A stretch of 64,000 bases of DNA from Trichobilharzia szidati. Taxonomy: Eukaryota; Platyhelminthes; Trematoda; Strigeidida; Schistosomatidae. This document shows, piece after piece, positions 52,770 to 63,130 of this stretch. The position numbers and the translations under genes were made by a program. The DNA is taken from the NCBI GenBank assembly GCA_944472155.2, contig OX235279.1, forward strand, positions 151,736,199-151,800,198, read 5' to 3'. Below the pieces are notes generated by a model that was not told the origin of the DNA, ran no database searches, and saw nothing but the letters and a program-made list of their open reading frames with translations. The first letter of the stretch is position 1; the number at the start of each line of letters is the position of its first letter.

Positions 52770-53940
52770 AGTAGCGGTAGCCAGAAGATCTTCGGCAGAT
52801 ACCCAACGTTACTGGTGGTCTCGCCAACGGCGTGATGTCCGAGACTTTGCCTAGGGGTGTAAAACATGTGGCAGAGTAAAGAACAAACAGAGGAAACCCA
52901 GGGGGCCACTTATTAACAGGAAGGCTGGTTACCTCAACGAAATAATTGGCGTAGATACCATAGGACCTATACGGGAGACCCCACGGGGGAACAAATATAT
53001 CTCGGTCATGGTTGATTACTTTACGAAATGGTGTGAAGCTGTACCCCTACAGCGTATTGATGCCTTTACAGTAGCTAAAGCTTTATTTGATTGTTGGATT
53101 GCCCATTGGGGCGCACCCGAACAATTGAATTCGGATCAAGGAACTAACTTCGAAAGCATCTTGGTTAGAGAATTGTGCCATCTATTCGGGATTAAGAAGT
53201 CCAGAACCACAGCGTACCATCCTGAAGGCAATGGTTAGTCGAACGTACCAATCGAACCTTAAAATCATTACTACGCCTATTCTTAGAGAGAAAATCACAA
53301 TCAGCCTGGGATATGATGTTACCAAGATGCTTGTTGGCCTACCAAGGAAGCACACACATGTCTACGGGGGAGACTTCACACCTGTTATGGACCGCCCGCG
53401 AATTACGACTGCCTAGTGATACCTTGGTTATGCCCCGATGCGATGACCCGCTTACTACGTCGGAAATAATGATAAGGTTGCGAGGAGACATAGCCAGATA
53501 TCATAGCTATGCACGCAAAGAAATTCAACGGGCACAGGAGCGACAGAAACACTACTACGATTGGAAGCAGTGGGGAACACCATTCAAAATAGGGGATAAG
53601 GTGTGGCTGCGTCAACCACCGACTGACAACTAGAGTCGTCATAAAGCCCCGGCACAGTGGACAGGCCCATATGTGGTATACTGTAGAGTAACGGAAAACA
53701 CCTACGAAATCCAAGAAGACAACGACAACCCTCAGAAAATGATAGTGCACTTCAACCGTCTGAAACCGTCCAGACCAAACAGACAAGCACCGAGGAAAAC
53801 TCCGCCTAATCTTGATAACCATAATAACCATGTGTTTCTTTCTCTTGCAGGACGCTGCCAAGGCGGGGAGAAAGAAAGACTGAAGTCTCTGGGGACAGCT
53901 TTTTGGAAGCGAGGGTGTCTGGTAGTGGTTCAAATTTGAA
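52770..53940 (+). pseudogene. Ty3/gypsy integrase, copy A
   Basis: The segment starts inside the zinc-binding region (RYWWSRQRRDVRDFA, stop, GCKTCGRVKN), then the DDE core: NEIIGVDTIGP (first Asp), VMVDYFTKWCEAVPLQ, LNSDQGTNFE (second Asp), TTAYHPEGNG. A one-base loss at about 53237 shifts the frame just before VERTNRTLKS, which carries the catalytic Glu. The C-terminal part has RGDIARYHSYARKEIQRAQE, FKIGDKVWLRQPPTDN, stop, QWTGPYVV (GPY/F motif) and HFNRLKPSRPNRQAP. It differs from copy B by extra stops at 53415 and 53632. It is the strand-transfer enzyme of an LTR retrotransposon, inactive here. Confidence 0.85.
53861..53879 (+). promoter_or_regulatory. Candidate polypurine tract
   Basis: AGGCGGGGAGAAAGAAAGA lies just downstream of the last integrase/GPY codons and just before TGAAGTCT, a possible LTR start. 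It would prime plus-strand synthesis. The copy B equivalent is at 63047-63064. A splice-acceptor-like TTTCTTTCTCTTGCAG ends at 53850. Confidence 0.4.
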
Positions 53941-55110
53941 AGGATGCATCAGTTCAAAAACCGGTGGACGCTGAACTGTAATAGCCTAGCTCTTTGAACA
54001 TATATATATAACTTTTTTGACTTCTGCTGGTGATAATTCAGTTGTCAATTGTAAAGTGCTTCACCTCAAGTCGTGTTCTGCCTCTTCGCCTTACCCTGCG
54101 TGTTTGACCTGTATTATTGTTTGTGTTGTTCTATTACAGTAGTGGTTCAACTCGAAAGACTCTATAGTCAGTTTCAAGGTCATGGTGGGTTCCTTCGTCC
54201 ACAGCTTATATGTTTTCGTGAATTCGTTTCCCATTGAAATTTAAAGGCTTCTTGGATATTTTGCTTGTTTTGCAGTGTGTGCGTCAGTCTTTGTCACTGG
54301 ATGCTACCATTAAGCTTATTTTTAGTCTGAAGTTCCCAGTTGTTACGTTGGTAATTAAGGATTATTGTAAACCTGCAATCATTGAGCTAATTCGCCAATA
54401 CTATGCTAATGTGATAACATCATTTATTCAGTAAACTCCGTAACTATTCTGTCATTGTTTGATTATTTGCTTAAACTGAAACTGTGCGCTGGTTTATCAG
54501 CATGACTGGCTGTAATTCAGCACCTTGCTCTTGTTCCACGCATTTCCAGAGGTAGATTAGCAGCCTTATTGCAGCTCCCCTAGCCCAAGTTCAGCATCCA
54601 GTGCTCCTTTTTAAGAAAGCGCCTTCTTCCGGATCAGGGTTATTTTAGTACATTCTGGGTTCACTTCAAGTAGATAAAATATTCACTTACCGTTAAAAGA
54701 CATTATTGACGCGTTGGTTAGATTTTGCTGAGAATTGTTGTAAATTTGGTCTTTTAAGCACCCAAGCTTATTATACTGCTGAATTAAATCTCACTAACTC
54801 CGAAATAATTCCAACATTCTATAGCGGGTAAATTCTGAATCTCTTCTGAAATGGATTCTTTAATGGCACAGCCTAGAACTCAGTGTAGGTTTTCAGCATG
54901 ACTGGCACTAATTCAGCACCTTGATCTTTTCCTAGGCACTTTCAGGAGTAGATTAGAACCTGCTGGGTTTGCTTATCAGCGTTGTTCCAGCTCTCACGGG
55001 ACATATTATGCACTGGCTAGCGTTACTTCAGAACGAAAAGACTATATTCGGCACCCAGCTCTCTTTTTAAGCACGATCTTTCCCGTCCAGTATGAGCGGA
55101 CAAAACACTC
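53881..55110 (+). repeat. Gypsy 3' region (LTR candidate) with internal ~396-base repeat
   Basis: Non-coding sequence following the polypurine tract; its first 930 bases recur at 63067-64000. CAGCATGACTGGCTGTAATT at 54499 recurs as CAGCATGACTGGCACTAATT at 54894, and further blocks (AGTAGATTAG, CTTTTTAAG) recur in order, giving a degenerate tandem pair. The LTR end and 5' partner were not identified. Confidence 0.45.
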
Positions 55111-55132
55111 CTTCCTCTTCCAGATCTATAAG

Positions 55133-55778
55133 TCACAACAAACTGATATAAAGGCCATCTGTAATTAATTTGTAGAAGGAATTATACCTTCTTGTACTGA
55201 AACTTATCCCCATCTTATTCGTTTTATAATTACGATAAACCCAAAGTGCTTCTGGAAACTTATGATAGAGATCTATCATATCATTACGAGCGAAAATGAC
55301 TTTCGATACAAAACCTGTATTGTCTTGCAGAACACTAACTGGACCTGTCTGCCTCAGTCGATGAAGGAGGTCTTGTAAACCACCGATTTCTATTCTGCTG
55401 CTCCTTTTTACTTTGATACGACTCATATTTATTTATTCTAGCCCGCATGTTCTTGATATCATCATACAGGATAAATTTACCGATTCTCTCATGACCTAAA
55501 TCCATGTTCTAATGAACATCAGAGTTCCTCTCAATAAACGGTTGCACAACTGTCATTTCCTCTGATGATAGCCGATGTCTAGATAGATCGGGAGGTATGA
55601 AACTTGCTGTGCATGGATGGTAATGCACAGTTTGGTAGGTGGCCATAGTGTATTCTTCAGATGTACGCCGTAATGTAAATATTGAATGACATGCAATATT
55701 TTTGGAACATATCCTTCGATCGACAGACAGATATAAAGGGGTTTCTACTTCAGTGATAACAACAGTTTTATTCCCCAC
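55133..55778 (-). pseudogene. MULE/FAR1-like transposase fragment
   Basis: Minus strand from 55778: HPCTASFIPPDLSRHRLSSE, MTVVQPFIERN; shifted, DLGHERIGKFILYDDIKNMR; then, in 55426-55133, GGLQDLLHRLRQTGPVSVLQ, SKVIFARNDMIDLYHKFPEA and NYKTNKMGIS. This order (His-rich end of a zinc-binding domain, helix, 'MxxLFxxFPEVLxxDxTYKTNxxxM') is that of Mutator-like transposases and domesticated relatives. The first catalytic Asp of the D-TYKTN strand is lost (YRNYKTN). Inactive. Confidence 0.5.
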
Positions 55779-55789
55779 ACTTTAAATAT

Positions 55790-56485
55790 TGTATGGAACT
55801 TCCAGCGGAATTTATTTCCTGATATTTTCCCTTCCTACAGGATTTTCAAATAAAATATTAATTGATGGCAGATGGTGTGACACCATGCTGTCTGACCTGA
55901 AGCACGAACCAATCTCGCCTGATAAATACACAACATTATGTTTGAAACCAATTATAAGAAATTCAGTAGTACATTTTGCAACCCAAGGATATAATTCAAA
56001 TATAGTTATCTGATGTTTTGAGATACGCTGTCACCCACGGTAATGCTCTTTCTCAATTTCAGTAGAAACCAACGAACCAGCAGGTTATAAACATTTTAGA
56101 AACTCAGGAGAGTAAATATAAAGCCATTAGTAGTCATATTTTAGGCGATTAAAATAAAATAAAGAAGAGAAGAAATTCTATGCGTTATAACGACAGAAAT
56201 GTTTCACAGCTCAAGTTTTAAGCAAGCTGCCAGTATGGTTGTATATGAAGTAGCTAAACGGCATGAGAATGCCTAGACCTTTGAACGTAAAATAAATTCA
56301 TACAGGTTTCTATGGCTACAAGAATAATATGGCATGGTATTTGAAATAATAAACCAGTGTTCCCTTTTCACAAATTTATATGTGATTGTCTTACATACAT
56401 TTACTTTTGTGCTCTATAGTAAGTAACACTATGTTACGGGTACAAAAACCAATTTCAGCAACAATGTTTATTTATTATGATTTTA
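55790..56485. other. No recognisable feature
   Basis: AT-rich. A 74-codon plus ORF at 55789-56013 has no domain. Confidence 0.3.
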
Positions 56486-56489
56486 ATTC

Positions 56490-56755
56490 ATAGTTTTTTA
56501 TGGTGACCTTAGAATGCGAATTGGCCATACTCTGAAGAAACCATCAAGTGACATCACTAGACAGGCCCTCCAGTGGAACCCGGACGGGAAGTGGCGAGTT
56601 GGTCGTCAGTGCGAGCGTGACATGGAGGAGGTCACGTGAAGAGGAGATGAAAGCATGTGGGCAGATGTGGATCCAGGTGAAAAGGTTTGTGGAGAACCGA
56701 ACGCAATGGAGACGTGCGGCTGAAGCCCTGTGTTCCTCTAGGAACTAAAAGAAAC
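56490..56755 (+). mobile_element. RTE-clade LINE 3' end (family R)
   Basis: [73 protein letters not shown] and the terminal CTCTAGGAACTAAAAGAAAC with (AAT)n. Only the last 250 bases are present, a normal 5' truncation. Confidence 0.75.
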
Positions 56756-57364
56756 AATAATAATAATAGTAGCAGGCCCAGTATCCTACCTGGTGTGTTG
56801 GGTATTTCGGAAGCAGTTCTATCAACCATAATCGCCTCATCTTTCAAATTCAGTTCAATCAGGATTGTGACTGATATGTTTGATTGTGATAATTTAGGAT
56901 GGACAGTCACGTGTTGCAAAAAATTCTTAGTAAATAAATTGTAAAAGTTTGGTGTGATTATATATTTGATTTCATTGCTCATTTAATAAAACATAGAACC
57001 AACAACTCGAAGTGTTATTGCAATCATTTATTTATGATCCTCTTATTATATTATCTGTTTACTAAAACTAGAACTCAGTCATCCTAACTACGATTTCTAA
57101 TTGTTATGCGCGTATAATGTATAAGATAATTTGGCTACCTGTTTTATGGTACTCATACTATCCCAACCCAAAACCCTTTAGGATGGTCTTGGTTGACAAA
57201 TTACCCACCAATATAAACAAATATGTATATTACAGGTTTCCGCGATTTTTTAAGGTAACAACAGAGTACGGTTCATTTTTTCCACAAATGAACCCACAAC
57301 TTTCAAGCAGCTAAAAGGACTGAGTTTAACTCCAGATTTACAGGTTTGTGTTAATTCCAAACAA

Positions 57365-57550
57365 GTCATTGACTGACTGGTTTCAACGTAGAAATTTGCA
57401 CAAAAGTGCAACAGTTCAAATTGACACACTCCCTCCTTATAGCACGCAAACCAAGAAAAGTCAGTAAACCAAGATTCAAAAGAGAGATAGATAATAAACA
57501 GAAGTGTGGATGAGGCAAAAAGAATATAAATATGGAAGGACAAGTGAAAA
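57365..57550 (-). mobile_element. Family B LINE 3' UTR fragment
   Basis: GACTGACTGGTTTCAACGTA, GAAATTTGCACAAAAGTGCA and ACAGTTCAAATTGACACACT match the complement of the B 3' UTR (compare 59540-59630 and 26940-27000). A run resembling the RTE spacer at 57575-57625 follows on the plus side. Confidence 0.5.
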
Positions 57551-57779
57551 ACATGACTTCTACTAAATTTCTCCCATCGATTGTTGTTGTTGGTTGGTTG
57601 GTTATCTACATCCCCTCCTCATTCTCTGTGTTCACCTGAATAAGTGAAGGAAATCACCTACTCGGACTGAATGGAAGCTTTATTTGACGTGAGTTTTCAC
57701 AGTGGCCTAAGTCGTCTTTCTTTGGCAGGTTGACAAAGTAGTCTTTCTTCGAATTAGTGGTTACCTTTTCCTCTCTCTA

Positions 57780-58190
57780 AATTGTTTGCAATATTGGAGT
57801 CAGTCTCTGCCACAGTTTCCGGGTCTTACGAGTGTATCCACATGACTTCCTAATCTGTTTTATATAGTTCTGTTGTTACAAACCTGTCAAGTCATTCGTC
57901 CTGTATAACTTGGACTACGTGAACAGTTACAGCAGCCTCTCAATAAAGAGTTGTTAGGTGAAAAGTTCGTTTTCTCGCGAACATCAAACTGCTACTGAGA
58001 TATAGAAGCAAATGTCCAGAACAGAAAGTCCTCTTTGCCGCTGTGGTTAGACGTTGGCATATAATCTCGATAGGAGTACCTCCCTTAAAGTGTAACCGCG
58101 AAAACAACTGTTTTTCCTGCAACGTTATAAGTTCATACTTGCGGCTGTTAAAAGCTAAACTGTGTTCTATAAACTTTCCCAAATGTTAGT
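57780..58190 (-). mobile_element. Second-type Penelope-like element remnant (linker plus GIY-YIG)
   Basis: Minus strand: GGTPIEIICQRLTTAAKRTF, CSGHLLLYLSSSLMFARKR, then after frame changes NSLLRGCCNCSRSPSYTGRM with QV. The order (linker helix 'AVxRTFxxxxLxxxxxSxxxF', then Cys-rich strand and SYIGRT-like motif) is that of RT-linked GIY-YIG endonucleases. Same broad type as 15030-15700. Confidence 0.45.
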
Positions 58191-58194
58191 TTTC

Positions 58195-58940
58195 TCTAAT
58201 CATCTCATCGAGTTGGGTCTATATTTTGTTAGAAAACACCTTCAGAAATGTTGTATACTAAGATTTGATCTCTAGTTTTGAGGGCGTAGTCCTTTCAAGG
58301 GATTCCTGTTCTCTTCTGCCTAGTGAAGCGTCAAGAAGGTTCACGGTCATTATGTCTTCTCTCGCACGTGAGATGAATCTCTTGGTGAGCGCTACTGAAG
58401 TGGTTCAAAATCGAATCATTACTTAAACATTTATTGTAGACTACATAAGTAACAATCATGAAACTACAGTATAGTTCTGTTTTCACTATTTCATTTTCCA
58501 ACGGGTCATTTTTAAGTGTCGCTACATTTTTGCCAATAAATGGCCTAGTGGAGGTGATATTGTATCTACTCTATAACGTCTCCACCACACAACTGACCAT
58601 TATTGTAATCATAGCATATTCTACTTTATAACTGTAAGAAAATAGAGAGAATGAATTGAAAAGATTATTCTTCATTCAGTAGAAGAGACAAACAGCCGTT
58701 CAAGATAGCAGATACACCTTGCTAAAGAGTGTCAACAAGGTGAAAACCTAGGTCCAAGACTTCCTGCTGATTACCTCCCACCATTTTACAACAGTTATGT
58801 GTGGTTCATCTCCGCGTGCCCTTAATGCACCAAGTTTGTGTTTTCCTGAAAAAAATTACTAATACATTGATATATGATTGTGAATGTTTCAGTTATACTA
58901 GGTTAGATAACAATAACAGTGAATACTGTACCATATTTAA
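58195..58940. other. No recognisable feature
   Basis: AT-rich; no coding motif or repeat family recognised. Confidence 0.3.
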
Positions 58941-58942
58941 GA

Positions 58943-59140
58943 TGTGCGTCGGTGGCACAGTGGTTAGGACTCTCGCAGACCATGCACATGGTCCGCGGTT
59001 CGATCCCCTGCCGGCGCACACCCGATATCTATGGTCGGCCTGTAAATTTGAGCTACCGATATCCATGCTGAAAATTCCATACTTGTACTGAAAATACGGT
59101 GTGGAATCAAGCTGTAATCAAAATAAAAATATAAATAAAT
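58943..59140 (+). mobile_element. tRNA-headed SINE, subfamily A1, well preserved
   Basis: GTGCGTCGGTGGCACAGTGG, TTAGGACTCTCG (box A), CAGACCATGCACATGGTCC, GCGGTTCGATCCCCTGCCGG (box B), CACACCCGATATCTATGG, GCTGAAAATTCCATACTTGT and a tail GAATCAAGCTGTAATC plus an A-rich end. Closest to the copy at 36156. Confidence 0.85.
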
Positions 59141-59256
59141 GGTAAAATATTCTCTTATCCCGGTTTTTTTAAACGTTGGAAATTGTCGATTTAATTCAGA
59201 TCTCAGGTAATCTGTTGATCGAATTCACTAATTCCAGTTTTAACAGTCAGTGCATG

Positions 59257-59640
59257 TAAAATTGGTGGCCAAACAAAAACATGGCCTCATCAATCCATGA
59301 AATCCCTGACAGTTAAACTGAGTCAGGTAGGGAGATGCAGACTTCTGGGTTGGGGCCCTCGAAACTCTAAGAACCAATGGCTGGAGACAATAGGTGACAT
59401 GGCTCAAAATCGTTGTCAATGGCTTACGCAGATGTATCCAGTCTCTGTAATCTTTCATATTCCTTTCTACCATTACTCATTCTGTTTCATTCACTCTTAT
59501 ACTTGTCAAAACTCTATTGATTCTCTTGACTCATTTTCTTGTCTACCTTTGTGTGCTATTTGGAACGTGGCAACTCGAACTGCTGCACTTCGGTGTCAAG
59601 TTTTATGTTGAATCCAGCCAGCATGTAAAATTTTACTAGT
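59257..59640 (+). mobile_element. Family B LINE 3' end
   Basis: GGQTKTWPHQSMKSLTVKLS, QVGRCRLLGWGPRNSKNQWL, ETIGDMAQNRCQWLTQMYPV in one open frame, then the 3' UTR with TTTGGAACGTGGCAACTCGA and CTGCTGCACTTCGGTGTCAA. It mirrors the minus-strand copy at 8985-9300 closely. Confidence 0.75.
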
Positions 59641-59739
59641 TTCCTTTGGCGACCAATATTATTCAAGTCACAAAATATGGTCTACTTGATAACATATGTG
59701 GTAATCAAGTAAGCGAGCATATTTTCATAAAAGTACATA

Positions 59740-59890
59740 CTTCTGATTGATTGAGACAAGTGCATGCATACCACTCAAATCAACAAGTAGTGCGTGTTGG
59801 CCAGATTATCGAATTGACCTAAACACCGGAATGCCGTTTCGCTAGTTTTGTGGTCGAATCTGTCGGTAGTGTGCCCGGTTCGACTCAGCT
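59740..59890 (-). repeat. Dispersed repeat C
   Basis: The complement carries GAGTCGAACCGGGCACACTA, CCGGTGTTTAGGTCAATTCG, GATTTGAGTGGTATGCATGC and TGTCTCAATCAATCAG, matching 12885-13040. Confidence 0.5.
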
Positions 59891-60235
59891 CATGGTGCCA
59901 TATCAATTCAAACCACCCGATAATAGCAGTCACAACTCAGGAGCTATATTCAACCTTTATCTGATATTTCACTGCCCACCCAAAAATGAATTATCCTCTT
60001 TTCTTCCCTTGACACATTTTCGGGATCTTGACTTATATTTCCAAACTGCCTTTTCTTATTTAATGACTGCTATACTCGAATCTGTCTATATATAAATATA
60101 TATATATTTCTGGTAAACAGTGAATAAAAAGACTGCATCACATTGCCTCATAGCACATTATATTGTTGCTTAATGTGTAGACTTTTGTTTTTGCGGATTG
60201 ACTAATTTCATGGATTCTGTTCTTTGTTTACTTTC

Positions 60236-61925
60236 TACAATATGTTGTGATCACTGTTATCGAGTTTATTTCCCACCTCTGTCGAGATGGGCTCTATTTC
60301 ATGACTGAGGATTAAGTCATGAGTATTTTTGTTTGTTGTAGGAAGGCGTACGCACTGTTTCCATCCACCTACGTCTATAGCTTGTAGTGGCTCGTCATGG
60401 ATTCTAGGTCCTGTACATGTATCCCAGTTTACTCCAGGTAAGTTGAAATCGCCACAGACTACTTTGTAGTCAAGTCCAGCGTAGCTACATGCTCTAGTAT
60501 TTCTCCCATAGTTATATCAGTCATTTCAGGGCTATTAGAGGGTCTGTATATACATCCCAAGAGAATTTTATTTTCGTTTGTGTGGATGCTTATCCACTTA
60601 GATTCTGGGAGTTTCTCAGTAGTTGGGTTATTGAAAGTATTGGAGTTAGTGGATTTAGAGTTATATATTAAGCAACCGCCTCCTCTTTTGTCAACTCTAT
60701 CGTTCCTATAGATGTCGTAGTTGTCTGTTACTAGCTTTGTGTCAGGTATATCAGCAGTAAGCCAGGTTTCAGTCACCATTAATAGTGTTGGCCGTTCTAT
60801 GTATGCCAGGCAGCGAAGCGATGTTATTTTATTAAGGAGAGATCTAGCATTCAGTAGCATAATCGTTAGTAAACCAGAGTTATTGGAGGAGAGGTTAACA
60901 TGGTTACTTGTTACTATCCCTACGTTATTTTTGTAGGGGCTGTGAGGTGAGACAGAGTCAGTGTGTGTACTATTTCCTGGATGAATTGTGCAGCGAGTGG
61001 GGCTATTGTTTCTGCATCCGAAAATAATCCTGTTGCATATTTTGACTTTTAGCATCCATGGGTGGACATCTGCGTTCATTTACTGGTGATATATAGTTTG
61101 CCTTGCAATTTGCGTTGTAGTTTGCTGGACCTAGGTACCCTGTGTTAAGATTACCTTGGTAGTTGTACCTCATGGGTCTTTCATAGTCGTATGCATATTG
61201 GCTCACATCACATGTGTGAGTGAAGTTATTGAGGGGATCAAGTGTTGATCTATACTCATTTTGTTGATGAGGTTTAACATAGATAGTGCGAGAGTTTGGA
61301 CGAGAATATTCATTAATATGGTGTCTATATGAGTCCCGTTTAGTGCTCCATATATCCTGAGGATCCATTCTACGTTGCATTCCCAAGTTATGTGGGTTGC
61401 TAGGCATGTTACTCCTAGTTCGGGAAGGGGTATTCTTACTCACATGCTGCATGACATTTTCGGGAATATGCTTTGTTACCCATGCATTGTCACTTTTTAG
61501 ACTGACATGCTGCTTATTAGACTTATTACGAGGGAGGTATGTCGAAGTCTGGAGTGGGACTTTAGGCTTTGTGGTCTTTCTTGCAGTTTCTACTGCGGGA
61601 CTCTCGGGCTTGCATCCAGATTGAGTGTGGTCTGCCAGTGGTTTCTGGTCAGCCGTAGTTTGTGCGTCAGTATCAACCTCATGTAGGTCAGCAGGTTTTC
61701 CAGATGTGCTCACATGTACTTTAAGATTGCACCCAGTGACACTGCTCTTACTGAGTTTCGGGTCACTTTTACTTGCCGATTTTTCTCCCAACACTATACA
61801 GGTGACTTGCTGTGCTTCAGTGTCCGTCAACACTTTAGCACTGATACCAGATGCATTTCTCAGTGTGGTGTGTCAACTTTGTATCGAAGGAGTTCTTGGT
61901 TGCTTGCCTTTGGTTAGTTGTTTTA
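60236..61925 (-). mobile_element. LINE K, copy B, antisense in gypsy element
   Basis: The same structure as 51051-52740, with scattered substitutions. ORF1 (61833-61003) carries one extra T near 61110; the endonuclease ORF (61079-60459) is cut short by a one-base loss near 60470 (AGTCAAGTCC against AGTCAAAGTCC). The copy ends at 60236 inside the endonuclease, where the direct duplication begins. Confidence 0.75.
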
Positions 61926-61954
61926 TCCTAGACAACTTTAATAGTCTTGAATTT

Positions 61955-63130
61955 AGTAGCGGTAGCCAGAAGATCTTCGGCAGATACCCAACGTTACTGG
62001 TGGTCTCGCCAACGGCGTGATGTCCGAGACTTTGCCTAGGGGTGTAAAACATGTGGCAGAGTAAAGAACAAACAGAGGAAACCCAGGGGGCCACTTATTA
62101 ACAGGAAGGCTGGTTACCTCAACGAAATAATTGGCGTAGATACCATAGGACCTATACGGGAGACCCCACGGGGGAACAAATATATCTCGGTCATGGTTGA
62201 TTACTTTACGAAATGGTGTGAAGCTGTACCCCTACAGCGTATTGATGCCTTTACAGTAGCTAAAGCTTTATTTGATTGTTGGATTGCCCATTGGTGCGCA
62301 CCCGAACAATTGAATTCGGATCAAGGAACTAACTTCGAAAGCATCTTGGTTAGAGAATTGTGCCATCTATTCGGGATTAAGAAGTCCAGAACCACAGCGT
62401 ACCATCCTGAAGGCAATGGTTAGTCGAACGTACCAATCGAACCTTAAAATCATTACTACGCCTATTCTTAGAGAGAAAATCACAATCAGCCTGGGATATG
62501 ATGTTACCAAGATGCTTGTTGGCCTACCAAGGAAGCACACACACGTTTACGGGGGAGACTTCACACCTGTTATGGACCGGCCGCGAGTTACGACTGCCCA
62601 GTGATACCTTGGTTATGCCCCGATGCGATGACCCGCTTACTACGTCGGAAATAATGATAAGGTTGCGAGGAGACATAGCCAGATATCATAGCTATGCACG
62701 CAAAGAAATTCAACGGGCACAGGAGCGACAGAAACACTACTACGATCGGAAGCAGTGGGGTACACCATTCAAAATAGGGGATAAGGTGTGGCTGCGTCAA
62801 CCACCGACCGACAACTGGAGTCGTCATAAAGCCCTAGTACAGTGGACAGGACCATATGTCGTATACCGTAGAGTGACGGACAACACCTACGAAATCCAAG
62901 AAGACAACGACAACCCTCAGAAAATGACAGGGCACTTCAACCGTCTAAAACCGTCCAGACCAAACAGACAGGCACCGAGGAAAACTCCGCCTAATCTTGA
63001 TAACCATAATAACCATGTGTTTCTTTCTCTTGCAGGGACGGTGCCGAGGCGGGGAGAAAGAAAGCCTGAAGTCTCTGGGGACAGCTTTTTGGAAGCGAGG
63101 GTGTCTGGTAGTGGTTCAAATTTGAAAGGA
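61955..63130 (+). pseudogene. Ty3/gypsy integrase, copy B
   Basis: The same domain order as copy A (zinc region, D-D core, GPY/F). It keeps the shared frameshift after YHPEGNG near 62422, but the C-terminal 220 codons (62498-63160) are open: the stops of copy A are Gln and Trp codons here (for example PPTDNW), and RRVTDNTYEIQ follows the GPYVV motif. It is therefore less decayed, and may be closer to the shared ancestor. Confidence 0.85.

Noticed and set aside
52440..52835. 131-codon plus-strand ORF, repeated at 61625-62020
   Set aside because: It is antisense to LINE K ORF1. Its repetition only reflects the direct duplication.
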